From NCBI GenBank assembly GCA_002387845.1, contig DGLB01000063.1, forward strand, positions 6,788-38,663: a DNA stretch of 31,876 nucleotides. The letters run 5' to 3'. The stretch is from Stenotrophomonas maltophilia (lineage in GTDB: Bacteria; Pseudomonadota; Gammaproteobacteria; Xanthomonadales; Xanthomonadaceae). The translations under genes were made by a program, and so were the position numbers. Shown here piece after piece: positions 1 to 7,664 of the stretch (its first letter is position 1; every line of letters begins with the position of its first letter). The notes beneath the pieces were generated by a model that saw only the letters and a list, made by a program, of their open reading frames with translations, had not been told where the DNA came from and did no database searches.

Positions 1-485
1 AACCGACCAACCACCTGGATCTTGAAATGCGCGAGGCGCTGGCCGAAGCGCTGTCCACGTTTGAAGGTGCAATCGTGATGGTCTCGCACGACCGGCATCT
101 GATCGGGCTGGTCTGCGATACGTTCTGGCGTGTGGCCGATGGCGTGGTGGAACCGTTCGACGGCGACCTGGACGAATACGCGGCGTGGCTGCGTTCGCGC
201 CCGGCCGCGCAGGGCACGAAGCAGAAGATGGCCGCGGCCGCGCCGGACCCGGTGCCGCCGACCCCGCCGCTGCCCGCGCGCAAGGTCGGCAACCCGGTCA
301 AGCTGGCCGCGGCCGAAGCCAAGGTCAACGAGCTGGAAGGCAAGCTGGCCGAGCTGGACCGGCAGTTGGCCGACCCGGCCAACTACGCCGACGCCACCCG
401 CATGGCCGTACTGGGCCGCGATCGTGAGGCGACCGCGCAGCAGCTGGAGAAGGCCGAAGCCGCGTGGATGGAGATGATGGCCTGA
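1..485 (+). CDS. ABC-F family ATPase, C-terminal fragment (5' end outside window)
   Basis: This is the 3' end of an ABC-F protein, a soluble tandem-ATPase family that acts on ribosomes (YheS/Uup/EttA type). The first readable codons give PTNHLDLE, which is the segment after Walker B in the second ATPase domain. The H-switch MVSHDRHL follows about 15 residues later. After the ATPase core come an Ala/Pro linker and a charged, coiled-coil-like C-terminal tail (KLAAAEAKVNELEGKLAELD), as in YheS-like members that carry a C-terminal extension. Only about 160 residues are visible. The first full codon is at base 3 and the stop is TGA at 483-485. It converges on ampR with 18 bases between them. The family call is secure; the subfamily (YheS or Uup) is a guess because the first domain is missing. 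Confidence 0.85.
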   Translation, partial: PTNHLDLEMREALAEALSTFEGAIVMVSHDRHLIGLVCDTFWRVADGVVEPFDGDLDEYAAWLRSRPAAQGTKQKMAAAAPDPVPPTPPLPARKVGNPVKLAAAEAKVNELEGKLAELDRQLADPANYADATRMAVLGRDREATAQQLEKAEAAWMEMMA

Positions 486-503
486 TCCATGGCCCGCGCG
501 GCG

Positions 504-1361
504 CTAGGACTCCAGCCATTCGCGGAATCTGCGCGCCGCCTCGCTCTCCGCCCGCGAGCGTAGCCGCGTCAGCCAGTAGCGTCCCAGGTCCAGCGTCTGC
601 GCGAACGGCTGCACCAGCCGTCCATCCGCCAGATCCTGCTCGAACATCCTCAATGGCAGCAGCGCGACCCCGGCACCGCCCGCGGCGGCCGCTGCCAGCG
701 TCAGTGACGAATCAAACACCGGCCCGCGCGCTTCCAGTGCGGCCACGCCGGCAGCCTGCAACCAGCGTGGCCACTCGTCCGCACGGTACGAGCGCAGCAG
801 CGTCACCTGCGCCAGATCGCGAGGGTCGCGCAGACCACGCGCCAGCGCCGGCGCGCACACCGGCGCAAACGGCGCCTCCAGCACTGGCGTGCATACCTGT
901 CCCTGCCAGTCGCCGTCGCCGAAGCGGATGGCCAGGTCCAATCCTTCCCCAGCCAGATCAATGCGGTTGTTGTGCGTCTGCAGGCGCAGCTCGATATCCG
1001 GGTGGCGCGTGTTGAAACCGGCGAGCCGCGGCAGCAGCCAGCCGGTGGCGAAGGTGCCGACCACGCCTAGGCTCAGCACCTCCCGGTAACGTCCGCCGGC
1101 AACGCCGCCCAGACCGGTGCTGATGCGGTCGAACGCTTCGTTGAGCACCGGATACAGCCGCGCGCCTTCCTCGGTCAGCGCCACCCCGCGCGGCAGACGG
1201 TGGAACAGCACCACCCCGAGGCGGTCTTCGAGGACGCGGATCTGATGGCTCAACGCCGCCTGGCTGACGCACAGCTCCAGCGCCGCCCGGGTGAAGTTCT
1301 GGTGGCGGGCGGCGGCCTCGAAGGCGCGCAGGGCATTCAGGGGAAGCTGAGGACGCAGCAT
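504..1361 (-). CDS. ampR: LysR-family regulator AmpR of the L2 beta-lactamase
   Basis: A 285-residue LysR-type regulator. The N-terminal winged helix-turn-helix spans about residues 8-65, with the recognition helix around SQAALSHQIRVLEDRLG. A periplasmic-binding-protein-like effector domain follows. The protein opens with PLNALRAFEAAARHQNFTRAA, typical of AmpR. AmpR proteins bind muropeptides: UDP-MurNAc-pentapeptide holds them as repressors and 1,6-anhydro-muropeptides turn them into activators of the adjacent beta-lactamase gene. The identity is supported by divergent transcription from an L2-like beta-lactamase and by the LysR operator at 1467-1489 between them. The start ATG at 1361 lacks a strong Shine-Dalgarno. 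The length is normal for AmpR. Confidence 0.93.
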   Translation of the reverse strand: MLRPQLPLNALRAFEAAARHQNFTRAALELCVSQAALSHQIRVLEDRLGVVLFHRLPRGVALTEEGARLYPVLNEAFDRISTGLGGVAGGRYREVLSLGVVGTFATGWLLPRLAGFNTRHPDIELRLQTHNNRIDLAGEGLDLAIRFGDGDWQGQVCTPVLEAPFAPVCAPALARGLRDPRDLAQVTLLRSYRADEWPRWLQAAGVAALEARGPVFDSSLTLAAAAAGGAGVALLPLRMFEQDLADGRLVQPFAQTLDLGRYWLTRLRSRAESEAARRFREWLES

Positions 1362-1419
1362 GCCGGGAGCCGTGAGCGGAAGTGATGCGTCATCCTACCA
1401 ATCCCCGGGACAGATGCCG

Positions 1420-1441
1420 GTAGCGCCGGCCGTTGGCCGGC
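1420..1441 (+). repeat. SMAG/REP-type GTAG palindrome in the ampR-bla intergenic region
   Basis: The element starts GTAG, then GC, then a perfect 7-bp stem GCCGGCC/GGCCGGC around a GTT loop. This matches the Stenotrophomonas GTAG-headed REP (SMAG) design and resembles the other copies in this window (9533, 24871-25018, 26646). It lies 26 bases from the AmpR operator, inside the ampR leader. In a transcript it would form a short hairpin. Confidence 0.75.
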
Positions 1442-1466
1442 CCACGCAATGCCGGTTATCGCACGA

Positions 1467-1489
1467 AGGCATGAACAAAAATAATGCCT
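1467..1489. promoter_or_regulatory. AmpR (LysR-type) operator, AGGCAT-N11-ATGCCT
   Basis: A perfect inverted repeat with 6-bp arms and an 11-base spacer, containing the T-N11-A core of LysR-family boxes. The spacer is A-rich, unlike the GC-rich surroundings. It sits in the ampR/bla intergenic region, 74 bases before the beta-lactamase ATG and about 105 bases before the ampR ATG, where AmpR sites normally lie. The palindrome is seen directly. Its use by AmpR is inferred from position and spacing. Confidence 0.82.
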
Positions 1490-1563
1490 CCTGCTGAAAA
1501 TGCTCGCTGGTGGACGCCATCACCCCCACCAATACTGCAGGCCTGCCCAAACAGAGACAGCCC

Positions 1564-2463
1564 ATGCTCGCCCGCCGCCACTTTCTGCAGCTGACCGGAG
1601 CCGCCCTCGCTTCGACCCTCGCCGCCAACGCCCTGGCCAAGGCCCCGCCGACGGCGCTGTCCGGGCCCAAGCCCCAGGCCGCCGACTTCGCCGCTCTGGA
1701 AAAAGCCAGCGGCGGCCGGCTCGGCGTGACCCTGCTGAACACGGCGACGGGCCAGCGCAGCGGGCACCGCCAGGACGAACGCTTCCCCATGTGCAGCACC
1801 TTCAAGTTCGTGTTGTCGGCCTGCGTGCTGCACCTGGCCGACCAGGGCACGCTGTCGCTCGACCGCCGCCTGCCGGTGCGCGCGCAGGACATGCTGTCGC
1901 ACGCGCCGGTCACCAAGCGCCACGTGGGCAAGGACCTCACCGTGCGCGACCTGTGCCGCGCCACCATGGTGACCAGCGACAACCCGGCCGCCAACCTGTT
2001 GCTGGGCGTGGTCGGCGGGCCGGCCGGCGTGACCGCGTTCCTGCGCGCCAATGGCGATGCAGTCACCCGCAACGACCGTCTCGAGCCGGAAATGAACCTC
2101 TTCGCGCCGGGCGACCCGCGCGATACCACCAGCCCGGCCGCGATGGCGGCCAGCCTGCAGCGCTTCGTGTTGGGCGAGGTGCTGAAGCCGGCGTCGCGGC
2201 TGCAGCTTGCCGACTGGCTGATTGACAACGAAACCGGCGACGCGCGGTTGCGCGCGGGCCTGTCGAAGGCCTGGCGGGTGGGGGACAAGACCGGCAGCAA
2301 CGGCGAGGACACCACCAACGACATCGCCATTCTCTGGCCGCTGGCGGGTGGCGCGCCGTGGGTGCTGACCACCTACCTGCAGGGCGCGACGGTGGACGAC
2401 GCCGGCCGCAACGATGTGCTGCGGCAGGCGGCGGTGATCGCGGAAAGGTTGATGAGCGCCTGA
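1564..2463 (+). CDS. blaL2: L2-like class A serine beta-lactamase, Tat-exported
   Basis: A 299-residue class A beta-lactamase that hydrolyses penicillins and cephalosporins in the periplasm by an acyl-serine mechanism. Visible motifs are STFK (residues 78-81, catalytic Ser78 and Lys81), SDN (138-140), an omega loop RLEPEMN with the general-base Glu174, and DKTG (241-244). The N-terminus MLARRHFLQLTG has a twin-arginine motif followed by a hydrophobic stretch and an ANALA cleavage region. This fits the known Tat export of Stenotrophomonas L2 enzymes. I chose the ATG at 1564 because a frame opening at 1510 would place 18 unrelated residues before the Tat signal. It is divergent from ampR and should be inducible through it. 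All catalytic residues are present. The exact L2 variant cannot be told by eye. Confidence 0.93.
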   Translation: MLARRHFLQLTGAALASTLAANALAKAPPTALSGPKPQAADFAALEKASGGRLGVTLLNTATGQRSGHRQDERFPMCSTFKFVLSACVLHLADQGTLSLDRRLPVRAQDMLSHAPVTKRHVGKDLTVRDLCRATMVTSDNPAANLLLGVVGGPAGVTAFLRANGDAVTRNDRLEPEMNLFAPGDPRDTTSPAAMAASLQRFVLGEVLKPASRLQLADWLIDNETGDARLRAGLSKAWRVGDKTGSNGEDTTNDIAILWPLAGGAPWVLTTYLQGATVDDAGRNDVLRQAAVIAERLMSA

Positions 2464-2472
2464 CCAGGCATT

Positions 2473-2501
2473 GCGTGGGACACGCATGGCGTGTCCCACG
2501 C
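2473..2501. terminator. Perfect 13-bp hairpin between convergent blaL2 and ggpPS
   Basis: The arms GCGTGGGACACGC (2473-2485) and GCGTGTCCCACGC (2489-2501) are exact inverted repeats around an ATG loop. The hairpin begins 10 bases after the blaL2 stop and ends 7 bases before the ggpPS stop on the other strand. It is therefore placed to end transcription from both sides. No run of T follows on either strand, so it is not a classical intrinsic terminator. It may block convergent transcription or protect mRNA 3' ends. Confidence 0.65.
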
Positions 2502-2508
2502 GGTCACG

Positions 2509-4821
2509 TCACGGGGTGTCCGAACCCCGCACGGCCTCCAGGAACTCCCGTCCCCAGCGGTCCACGTCGTAATACTCCACGCTGCCGAACAACTGGCGCA
2601 TGCGCCCGCCGGCTTCCTCCTCCGGCATCGACAGCGCCTGCAGCAACCCCGCACTGAGATCAGCCGGGTCATGCGGATTGGTCAGCACCGCGCCCTTCAA
2701 CTCCGCGGCCGCACCGGCAAACTCGCTCAGCACCAGCACACCGTTGCTGCCTTCAATGCCGTGCGTGGCCACGAACTCCTTGGCAACCAGGTTCAACCCG
2801 TCACGCAGCGGGGTGATCCACATCATCTGCGCCGCCGCGTAGTGGGCAACGACCTCTTCAAACGGCAACGCCTGGGCGAAGAAGCGCACCGGGGTCCAGT
2901 CCAGCCGCGAGAAACGGCCGTTGATCCTTCCCACCGCCTGCTCGATCTGGTTCTGCAGCGTGCGGTAGACGGTCATCTCGCGCGCGGCAGGCACGCAGAC
3001 CATCAGCAGGGTCACTTTGCCCTGGCGGTCCGGGTGCTGCTCCAGCAGGCGCTCGAAGGCTTCAAGCTTGGCCAGCGTGCCCTTGGTGTAGTCCAGCCGT
3101 TCCACCGACAGCACCAGCTTGCGCGCGCCGATCTCACGACGCAGCTTGAAGATGTCATTGCGCACCGAGGGTTTGGCCAGCACGTTGTGGATGCGGCGCA
3201 GGTCGGTGCCGACCGGGTGCGCGCCCAGGGCCACCTCGCGATCACCCACGCGCAGGCGGGTGGTCATGGTGTCCAGGCCGACCGCGCAGCCGTAGGTGAG
3301 GAAGCGCGGCGCGCAGCTTTCCCAGGCCAGTCGCTCGGCGGGCATTGCGCCGCGCACCACGTCGACGAAGTTCTCCACCTGGCGCGGAATGTGGAAGCCG
3401 ATGTAATCGCAGCTGAGCAGGCTGCCGATGATCTCGCGCCGCCACGGCACCACGTTGAACACGTCGGCCGACGGGAAATAGGTGTGGTGGAAGAAGGCGA
3501 TCTTCAGGTCCGGGCGCAGCTCGCGCAGCGTGGCCGGCACCATCCACAGGTTGTAGTCGTGGATCCACACGGTGGCCCCATGTGCGGCCTCGGCGGCGGT
3601 GGCTTCGGCGAACCGCCGGTTCACCTTGAGGAATACCTGCCAGTCGTCTTCGCGGAAGCGCGCGCGCTCCCAGAACACGTGCAGCATCGGCCAGAACGCT
3701 TCCTTCGAGAAGCGCTTGTAGAAGATGTCCACTTCCTGGCGGGTTAGCGGTACCCGCGCTGCGGTGAGCGTGGGGTAGCGTTCCGCATCGACGCTGACGT
3801 GGGTCTGGAACGGGCCGCGCTGCTTGGGATCGTCGATGCCCCATGCCACCCACGAGCCCTTCTGGCCACCTTCAAAAAAGCTCAGCAGCGAAGGGATGAT
3901 GCCGTTGGGTGAGCGCGGCGGGCGCTGCACCAGCGTGTCGCCTTCCATGACCTCGTCGAACGGCATGCGGTGATAGACCATGACCAGGTCCGCGCCTTCG
4001 GCGCGGGCGGTCGCCGGCGGCTTCAGGAAGGCGTCGTCGGCGGCCAGTAATCCGAAGTGTTCGATCGCTTCCAGAATGCCGCCGCAGCCGGGTGCGGTGG
4101 CGTGGTAGGTATTGGCCAGCGCGGCAGTGGCCTCGGTCAACGCCGGCTCGGATTCCCCGACGCAGACACCGCGGAAGCCGGAGGTGTACATGGACAGGTC
4201 GTTGAGGGTATCGCCGGCGACCAGGATGCGCTCGCGCGGCAGGTCCAGCAGGCGCGCAAGCGCAGCCAGGGTGCGGCCCTTGTCGGTGTCCGGCGGCAGG
4301 ATGTCCAGATAGCGGTCGGCCGAATACAGCACGTCACAGCCCAGCGCCTGCGCGGCGGCCTGGATCTGGCTGCGCAGCGGAGCCAGCGTGGCCGGGTCGC
4401 AGAAATACGAACAGCGCCGTTCCTGCGGCACATCCTGGCGCTGCAGTGCGGTGAACGGGCGCATTGCCGCCGCCACCACCTGTTCGCCCGGCCAGTGCGC
4501 GTCGATCATCGACTGCAGCGGCTGCAGCGGTTGCAAGGTGCGGCCATCGACCACGGTTGCGCCAACGTCGCAGACCACGTAATCGGGGCGGGGAATGGCG
4601 GGATCGGAGAGCAGCGGCATCACCGCTTCCAGGCCGCGGCCGGTGATGAAGATCAGCGCGATGTCCGGGTGCTGGTCGACCAGCCGGTACAGGCGGTGGC
4701 GCGCGGCGGCGTCGCCGGCAAGAAAGGTGCCATCCAGATCGGTGGCCAGAATCAGTTGCGGGGCCGAGGTGGCCGGGGTACTGCGGGTGAGGGTGGGGGA
4801 GGCGGGTGTGGATACAGTCAA
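2509..4821 (-). CDS. ggpPS: Fused glucosylglycerol-phosphate phosphatase/synthase (HAD + GT20)
   Basis: A 770-residue two-domain enzyme. Residues about 22-255 form a HAD phosphatase of the sucrose-phosphatase type: DLDGT with nucleophile Asp28, and GDTLND at 203-208. Residues about 275-765 form a GT20 glycosyltransferase like trehalose-6-phosphate synthase, with WIHDYNLWMVP, FFHHTYFPS, VERLDYTKG and PLRDGLNLVAKEF. This order (phosphatase first, synthase second) is that of GgpPS, described in Stenotrophomonas rhizophila. That enzyme makes glucosylglycerol-3-phosphate from ADP-glucose and glycerol-3-phosphate, then dephosphorylates it to the osmolyte glucosylglycerol. The start is TTG at 4821, preceded by a strong AAGGAAG; no ATG lies before the HAD motif. 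The TTG overlaps the TGA of the upstream transporter gene, which implies coupling. A trehalose-making OtsA/OtsB fusion is the alternative. Confidence 0.85.
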   Translation of the reverse strand: MTVSTPASPTLTRSTPATSAPQLILATDLDGTFLAGDAAARHRLYRLVDQHPDIALIFITGRGLEAVMPLLSDPAIPRPDYVVCDVGATVVDGRTLQPLQPLQSMIDAHWPGEQVVAAAMRPFTALQRQDVPQERRCSYFCDPATLAPLRSQIQAAAQALGCDVLYSADRYLDILPPDTDKGRTLAALARLLDLPRERILVAGDTLNDLSMYTSGFRGVCVGESEPALTEATAALANTYHATAPGCGGILEAIEHFGLLAADDAFLKPPATARAEGADLVMVYHRMPFDEVMEGDTLVQRPPRSPNGIIPSLLSFFEGGQKGSWVAWGIDDPKQRGPFQTHVSVDAERYPTLTAARVPLTRQEVDIFYKRFSKEAFWPMLHVFWERARFREDDWQVFLKVNRRFAEATAAEAAHGATVWIHDYNLWMVPATLRELRPDLKIAFFHHTYFPSADVFNVVPWRREIIGSLLSCDYIGFHIPRQVENFVDVVRGAMPAERLAWESCAPRFLTYGCAVGLDTMTTRLRVGDREVALGAHPVGTDLRRIHNVLAKPSVRNDIFKLRREIGARKLVLSVERLDYTKGTLAKLEAFERLLEQHPDRQGKVTLLMVCVPAAREMTVYRTLQNQIEQAVGRINGRFSRLDWTPVRFFAQALPFEEVVAHYAAAQMMWITPLRDGLNLVAKEFVATHGIEGSNGVLVLSEFAGAAAELKGAVLTNPHDPADLSAGLLQALSMPEEEAGGRMRQLFGSVEYYDVDRWGREFLEAVRGSDTP

Positions 4822-6083
4822 TGCACTTCCTTATTGGAGTTGAAAGAAGAAGGGATATCTGGTGCAGGCTCGGCGTCGGTTTCCGGCATCAGTTCCAGCG
4901 CGGCCGGCGTGGTGCGCAGCATCGGGCGGAACAGCACCGGATGGGTGCGCAGGCGCGAGAAGCTGAGCAGGCGTGCGGTGGCGAACAACGCCAGCAGCAT
5001 CAACGCCACCGCGAAGTACAGCGGCAGTGCCGCCGGCCCGAACCGTTGCATGGCCACGCCGGCGATGGCCGGGCCCAGGGCGGCACCGACGCCATGCACC
5101 AGCAGCAGGCTGGAGCAGCCCGACAGCAGGTCCTCGCGCGGCAGGTAGTCGAGCATGTGCGCCACCGCGAACGGATACAGCGAAAACGCCAGCCCGCCGT
5201 ATACGAAGATCAGGCCGAACAGCAGGTGGGTCTGCAACTGGATCATCGGCAGCGACATCACCACCGCCAGGCCCGCGGCCACCAGGCTCAGGGCGACCAG
5301 GCCGGTGCGACGATCATGGCCGTCGCTGATCCGTCCCAGCGGCCACTGCAGCAATGCACCGCCGGCGATGGCGGTCAGCATGAAGCGGGCCACGCCGTCC
5401 TCGTCGAGCCCGATCTGGCCGGCATACACCGGCAGCAGGCCCCAGAACGCGCCCATGGCCAGCCCCGAAAGTGCGGCGGCAACGCTGGCCACCGGGGCCA
5501 TGGCGTACAGCCGGCTCAGTTTGAGGCGGGGCACCGAGGGTACTTCCGGTTGCCGAAGCCGCGTCGCCGTCACCGGCAGCATGGCCGCACAGACGAGCAT
5601 GGCGATCAGCATGAACATCGGCGTGGCCGCGGCATTGCCGAGCATCAGCAGGATCTGGCCCAGCGCCAGTGCTGACAGGTTCACCACCATGTACAGCGAG
5701 AACGCCCGGCCGCGTTGTTGCGGGTCGGGCTCGGCGTTGAGCCAGCTTTCTATCACCGTGTACAGGCCTACCAGGGCGATGCCGGTGATGACGCGCAGTA
5801 CGCCCCACGCCCAGGCATTCACCCACAGCGGGTGCAGCAGCACCGCAATGGCGGCGAGGGCGGCGAAGAAGGCGAACGCGCGGATATGGCCGATGCGGCC
5901 AATAAGCGAGGGCGCGACGAAGGTGCCCATGAAGAACCCGGCGAAATAGCCGGACATCACCAGACCCAGCGTGCCGGCACCAAAGCCAGCCTGCGCTCCG
6001 CTTACCGCCAGCAGGGTGCCCAGAAGCCCGCTGCCCGTCAGGAGCAACGCTACGCCTGTGAGCAGGGCGGTCAGCCGCAACAC
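4818..6083 (-). CDS. MFS transporter, YcaD-like
   Basis: A 421-residue membrane protein with about 12 hydrophobic segments in the major facilitator pattern, including the loop-2/3-like GRIGHIRAF and the later GRISDGHDRRTG. It resembles the YcaD group of MFS proteins, whose substrates are mostly unknown. The start is GTG at 6083, with GAAGGT about 8 bases upstream. Its stop overlaps the TTG start of ggpPS by 4 bases, so the two genes form an operon transcribed with this gene first. That context suggests movement of glucosylglycerol or a related osmolyte across the inner membrane. A ycaD gene is associated with glucosylglycerol handling in S. rhizophila, as I recall. Transport direction is not predictable from the sequence. 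Confidence 0.85.
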   Translation of the reverse strand: MLRLTALLTGVALLLTGSGLLGTLLAVSGAQAGFGAGTLGLVMSGYFAGFFMGTFVAPSLIGRIGHIRAFAFFAALAAIAVLLHPLWVNAWAWGVLRVITGIALVGLYTVIESWLNAEPDPQQRGRAFSLYMVVNLSALALGQILLMLGNAAATPMFMLIAMLVCAAMLPVTATRLRQPEVPSVPRLKLSRLYAMAPVASVAAALSGLAMGAFWGLLPVYAGQIGLDEDGVARFMLTAIAGGALLQWPLGRISDGHDRRTGLVALSLVAAGLAVVMSLPMIQLQTHLLFGLIFVYGGLAFSLYPFAVAHMLDYLPREDLLSGCSSLLLVHGVGAALGPAIAGVAMQRFGPAALPLYFAVALMLLALFATARLLSFSRLRTHPVLFRPMLRTTPAALELMPETDAEPAPDIPSSFNSNKEVH

Positions 6084-6186
6084 GCGTGCGACCTTCGTGG
6101 GGAAGGCGAACCGGTCACGACAATGACCTTAGCACAGGTGGGATGAAGCCCTGGTTGCAGCGCGCTGTCAGCGGCGACGTTGCATT

Positions 6187-6214
6187 TGCGCTGCACAGCG
6201 CTGCGGGCTAGGGT
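6187..6214 (+). promoter_or_regulatory. Possible promoter of the lipoprotein gene (TTGCGC-16-TAGGGT)
   Basis: TTGCGC (6187-6192) and TAGGGT (6209-6214) are 16 bases apart. The second hexamer ends 6 bases before the ATG at 6221, so transcription would start on or beside the start codon. There is no Shine-Dalgarno before that ATG. The hexamers are only moderate matches. Confidence 0.35.
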
Positions 6215-6220
6215 GTTGGC

Positions 6221-6841
6221 ATGAATGTCATCAAACTTCTTCCATTGACGGGCGTGCTGCTGCTGGCCGCGTGCAACGGCCAGCGTGACAGTGTTGCGCA
6301 CGATGTATCGCAGGCACCGGCCGACGCGTTCATGGCGGCGGTTGCGGCGCATTGCGGTGAGGCGTTTGAAGGCCGCATTGCGGTGAATGAGCCGAAGACC
6401 GACGCGCCCGATCCGTTCGATGGCAAGCGCCTGGTGATGCATGTGCGCGGTTGTGAGAATTCGGCGCACGAGCTGCGGATTCCGTTCCACGTGGGCGACG
6501 ATCACTCGCGCACCTGGGTGCTGACCCGCACCGACAACGGGCTGCGCCTGAAGCACGATCATCGGCATGAAGACGGCAGCCCGGACGCGGTGACGATGTA
6601 TGGCGGTGACAGCAGGCCGCCCGGTACCGCGCAGCGCCAGGCGTTCCCGGTGGACGCCGATTCGGTGACGATGTTCCGCAAGGCCAACATGGCCGTTTCC
6701 ACCACCAATACCTGGGCGATGGAGATCGAACCCGACGAGCGCTTCGTCTACGAGTTGACCCGCCCGGATGGCCGTCGCTTCCAGGTGGTGTTCGACCTCA
6801 GCAAGCCGGTGGCGTTGCCACCGGCCCCCTGGGGCGGTTGA
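6221..6841 (+). CDS. Hypothetical lipoprotein
   Basis: A 206-residue protein I do not recognise. The N-terminus MNVIKLLPLTGVLLLAAC is a lipoprotein signal with the lipobox LAAC, lipidated Cys18. The residue after Cys is Asn, so outer-membrane sorting is likely. The rest is soluble and His-rich in the middle (KHDHRHEDG), with no catalytic motif I can name. One short segment mentions Cys (HCGEAF and RGCENS), which may form a disulfide. It diverges from the ycaD-like gene and runs convergently into the DUF3011 gene with a 14-base gap. Codon use looks like that of the neighbours. Confidence 0.75.
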   Translation: MNVIKLLPLTGVLLLAACNGQRDSVAHDVSQAPADAFMAAVAAHCGEAFEGRIAVNEPKTDAPDPFDGKRLVMHVRGCENSAHELRIPFHVGDDHSRTWVLTRTDNGLRLKHDHRHEDGSPDAVTMYGGDSRPPGTAQRQAFPVDADSVTMFRKANMAVSTTNTWAMEIEPDERFVYELTRPDGRRFQVVFDLSKPVALPPAPWGG

Positions 6842-6855
6842 CCCCGCGCCGCGCG

Positions 6856-7578
6856 TCAGCGTGTCCCGAAGCGTCCCCGGCAGCCGTTGCTGACCCAGAT
6901 GCTGTTGCCCCGCGACCCCCAGCTGCGCCCCTCGATGCAGGGGCTGCCGGACAGCTGTTCGATCAGCACCGGTCGGCCCCGACCCTGCCAGGCGCAGGTC
7001 TGGGTGCGGTTGCCGTTACTGCTGCAGGTGACGGTGTAGCCGCTGCCACCCCCACCGCCCCAGCCGCCACGGCCCTGGACGAACTCGGCCCGGCAGCCGC
7101 CACTGACCCAGACCGCCCCGTTGCGGGAGCCCCAGGTGCTTCCTTCGATGCAGCGCGTGTTGGAAATCTGCCGCGACAGCCGGGCACTGGACCAGCCGGT
7201 GGAGCAGACCCGCTGGCGGTTGTCGTTGCTCTCACAGCGGATCACGCTGGTGTGGCCGGGGTTGGTGCCCGGCCAGCCGCCCCCGCCGCCGTTCCAGCCG
7301 CCACTGCCGCGCAGCGAGGTGGCGATGTCCTGCTTGATCCGGGAAAAGCCCCAGGACGAGCGGTTCACCTGGTCCAGGTAGAAGCGCATCTGGTCGTCGG
7401 GAATGCGGCGGCCGCCCGACTGCTCGGCGTACTCCTGCGCGATGACCCGCTGCTGGTCCTGGACGGACAGGGTCCGCAGGTTTTCCGGGGCGTACGCCCG
7501 GGTGTTGACCTGGGCCTGCAGGGCCGGGGCGGCACAGGCCAGGAAGACGGTAAAACAGACCACGAGACAACGTTTCAT
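6856..7578 (-). CDS. Secreted protein with two DUF3011 repeats
   Basis: A 240-residue protein with a Sec signal peptide (MKRCLVVCFTVFLACAAPALQA, cleaved near residue 22). A helical segment of about 70 residues follows. Two homologous Cys-rich modules come next, at about residues 108-160 and 180-235. Each runs from a start like IRCESNDNRQRVC or VTCSSNGNRTQTC, through a central CIEGxxWGSR, to an end WVSxGCRxxF. This is the DUF3011 pattern, with four Cys per module that probably pair in the periplasm. Gly/Trp-rich linkers (GGWNGGGGGWPG, GRGGWGGGGGSG) separate the parts. The function of DUF3011 is not established. It is divergent from aspS across a 171-base gap. Confidence 0.85.
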   Translation of the reverse strand: MKRCLVVCFTVFLACAAPALQAQVNTRAYAPENLRTLSVQDQQRVIAQEYAEQSGGRRIPDDQMRFYLDQVNRSSWGFSRIKQDIATSLRGSGGWNGGGGGWPGTNPGHTSVIRCESNDNRQRVCSTGWSSARLSRQISNTRCIEGSTWGSRNGAVWVSGGCRAEFVQGRGGWGGGGGSGYTVTCSSNGNRTQTCAWQGRGRPVLIEQLSGSPCIEGRSWGSRGNSIWVSNGCRGRFGTR

Positions 7579-7664
7579 GACGCTTTCCCCTTGCGGTCAG
7601 TGGTGCGCGGACTATGGTCCGGCCCCTATTAAGGGGGCGTGTAAGTCGGTTCATCGTTCAGGAT

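Noticed and set aside
464..1089. Long frames on the plus strand opposite ampR
   Set aside because: They are Arg/Pro/Ala-rich shadows of a high-GC gene; ampR on the minus strand shows a complete LysR domain structure.
1395..2499. Two minus-strand frames of more than 300 codons opposite the beta-lactamase
   Set aside because: They have no recognisable domain, and the plus-strand frame carries every class A motif and a Tat signal.
4057..5675. Plus-strand frames of 289-363 codons opposite ggpPS and the MFS gene
   Set aside because: Gln/Arg/Gly-rich composition without motifs, typical of antisense frames in GC-rich DNA.
7624..7640. CCCCTATTAAGGGG palindrome in the DUF3011-aspS gap
   Set aside because: Only a short 5-bp stem without a known family or T tail; too weak to call an operator or terminator.
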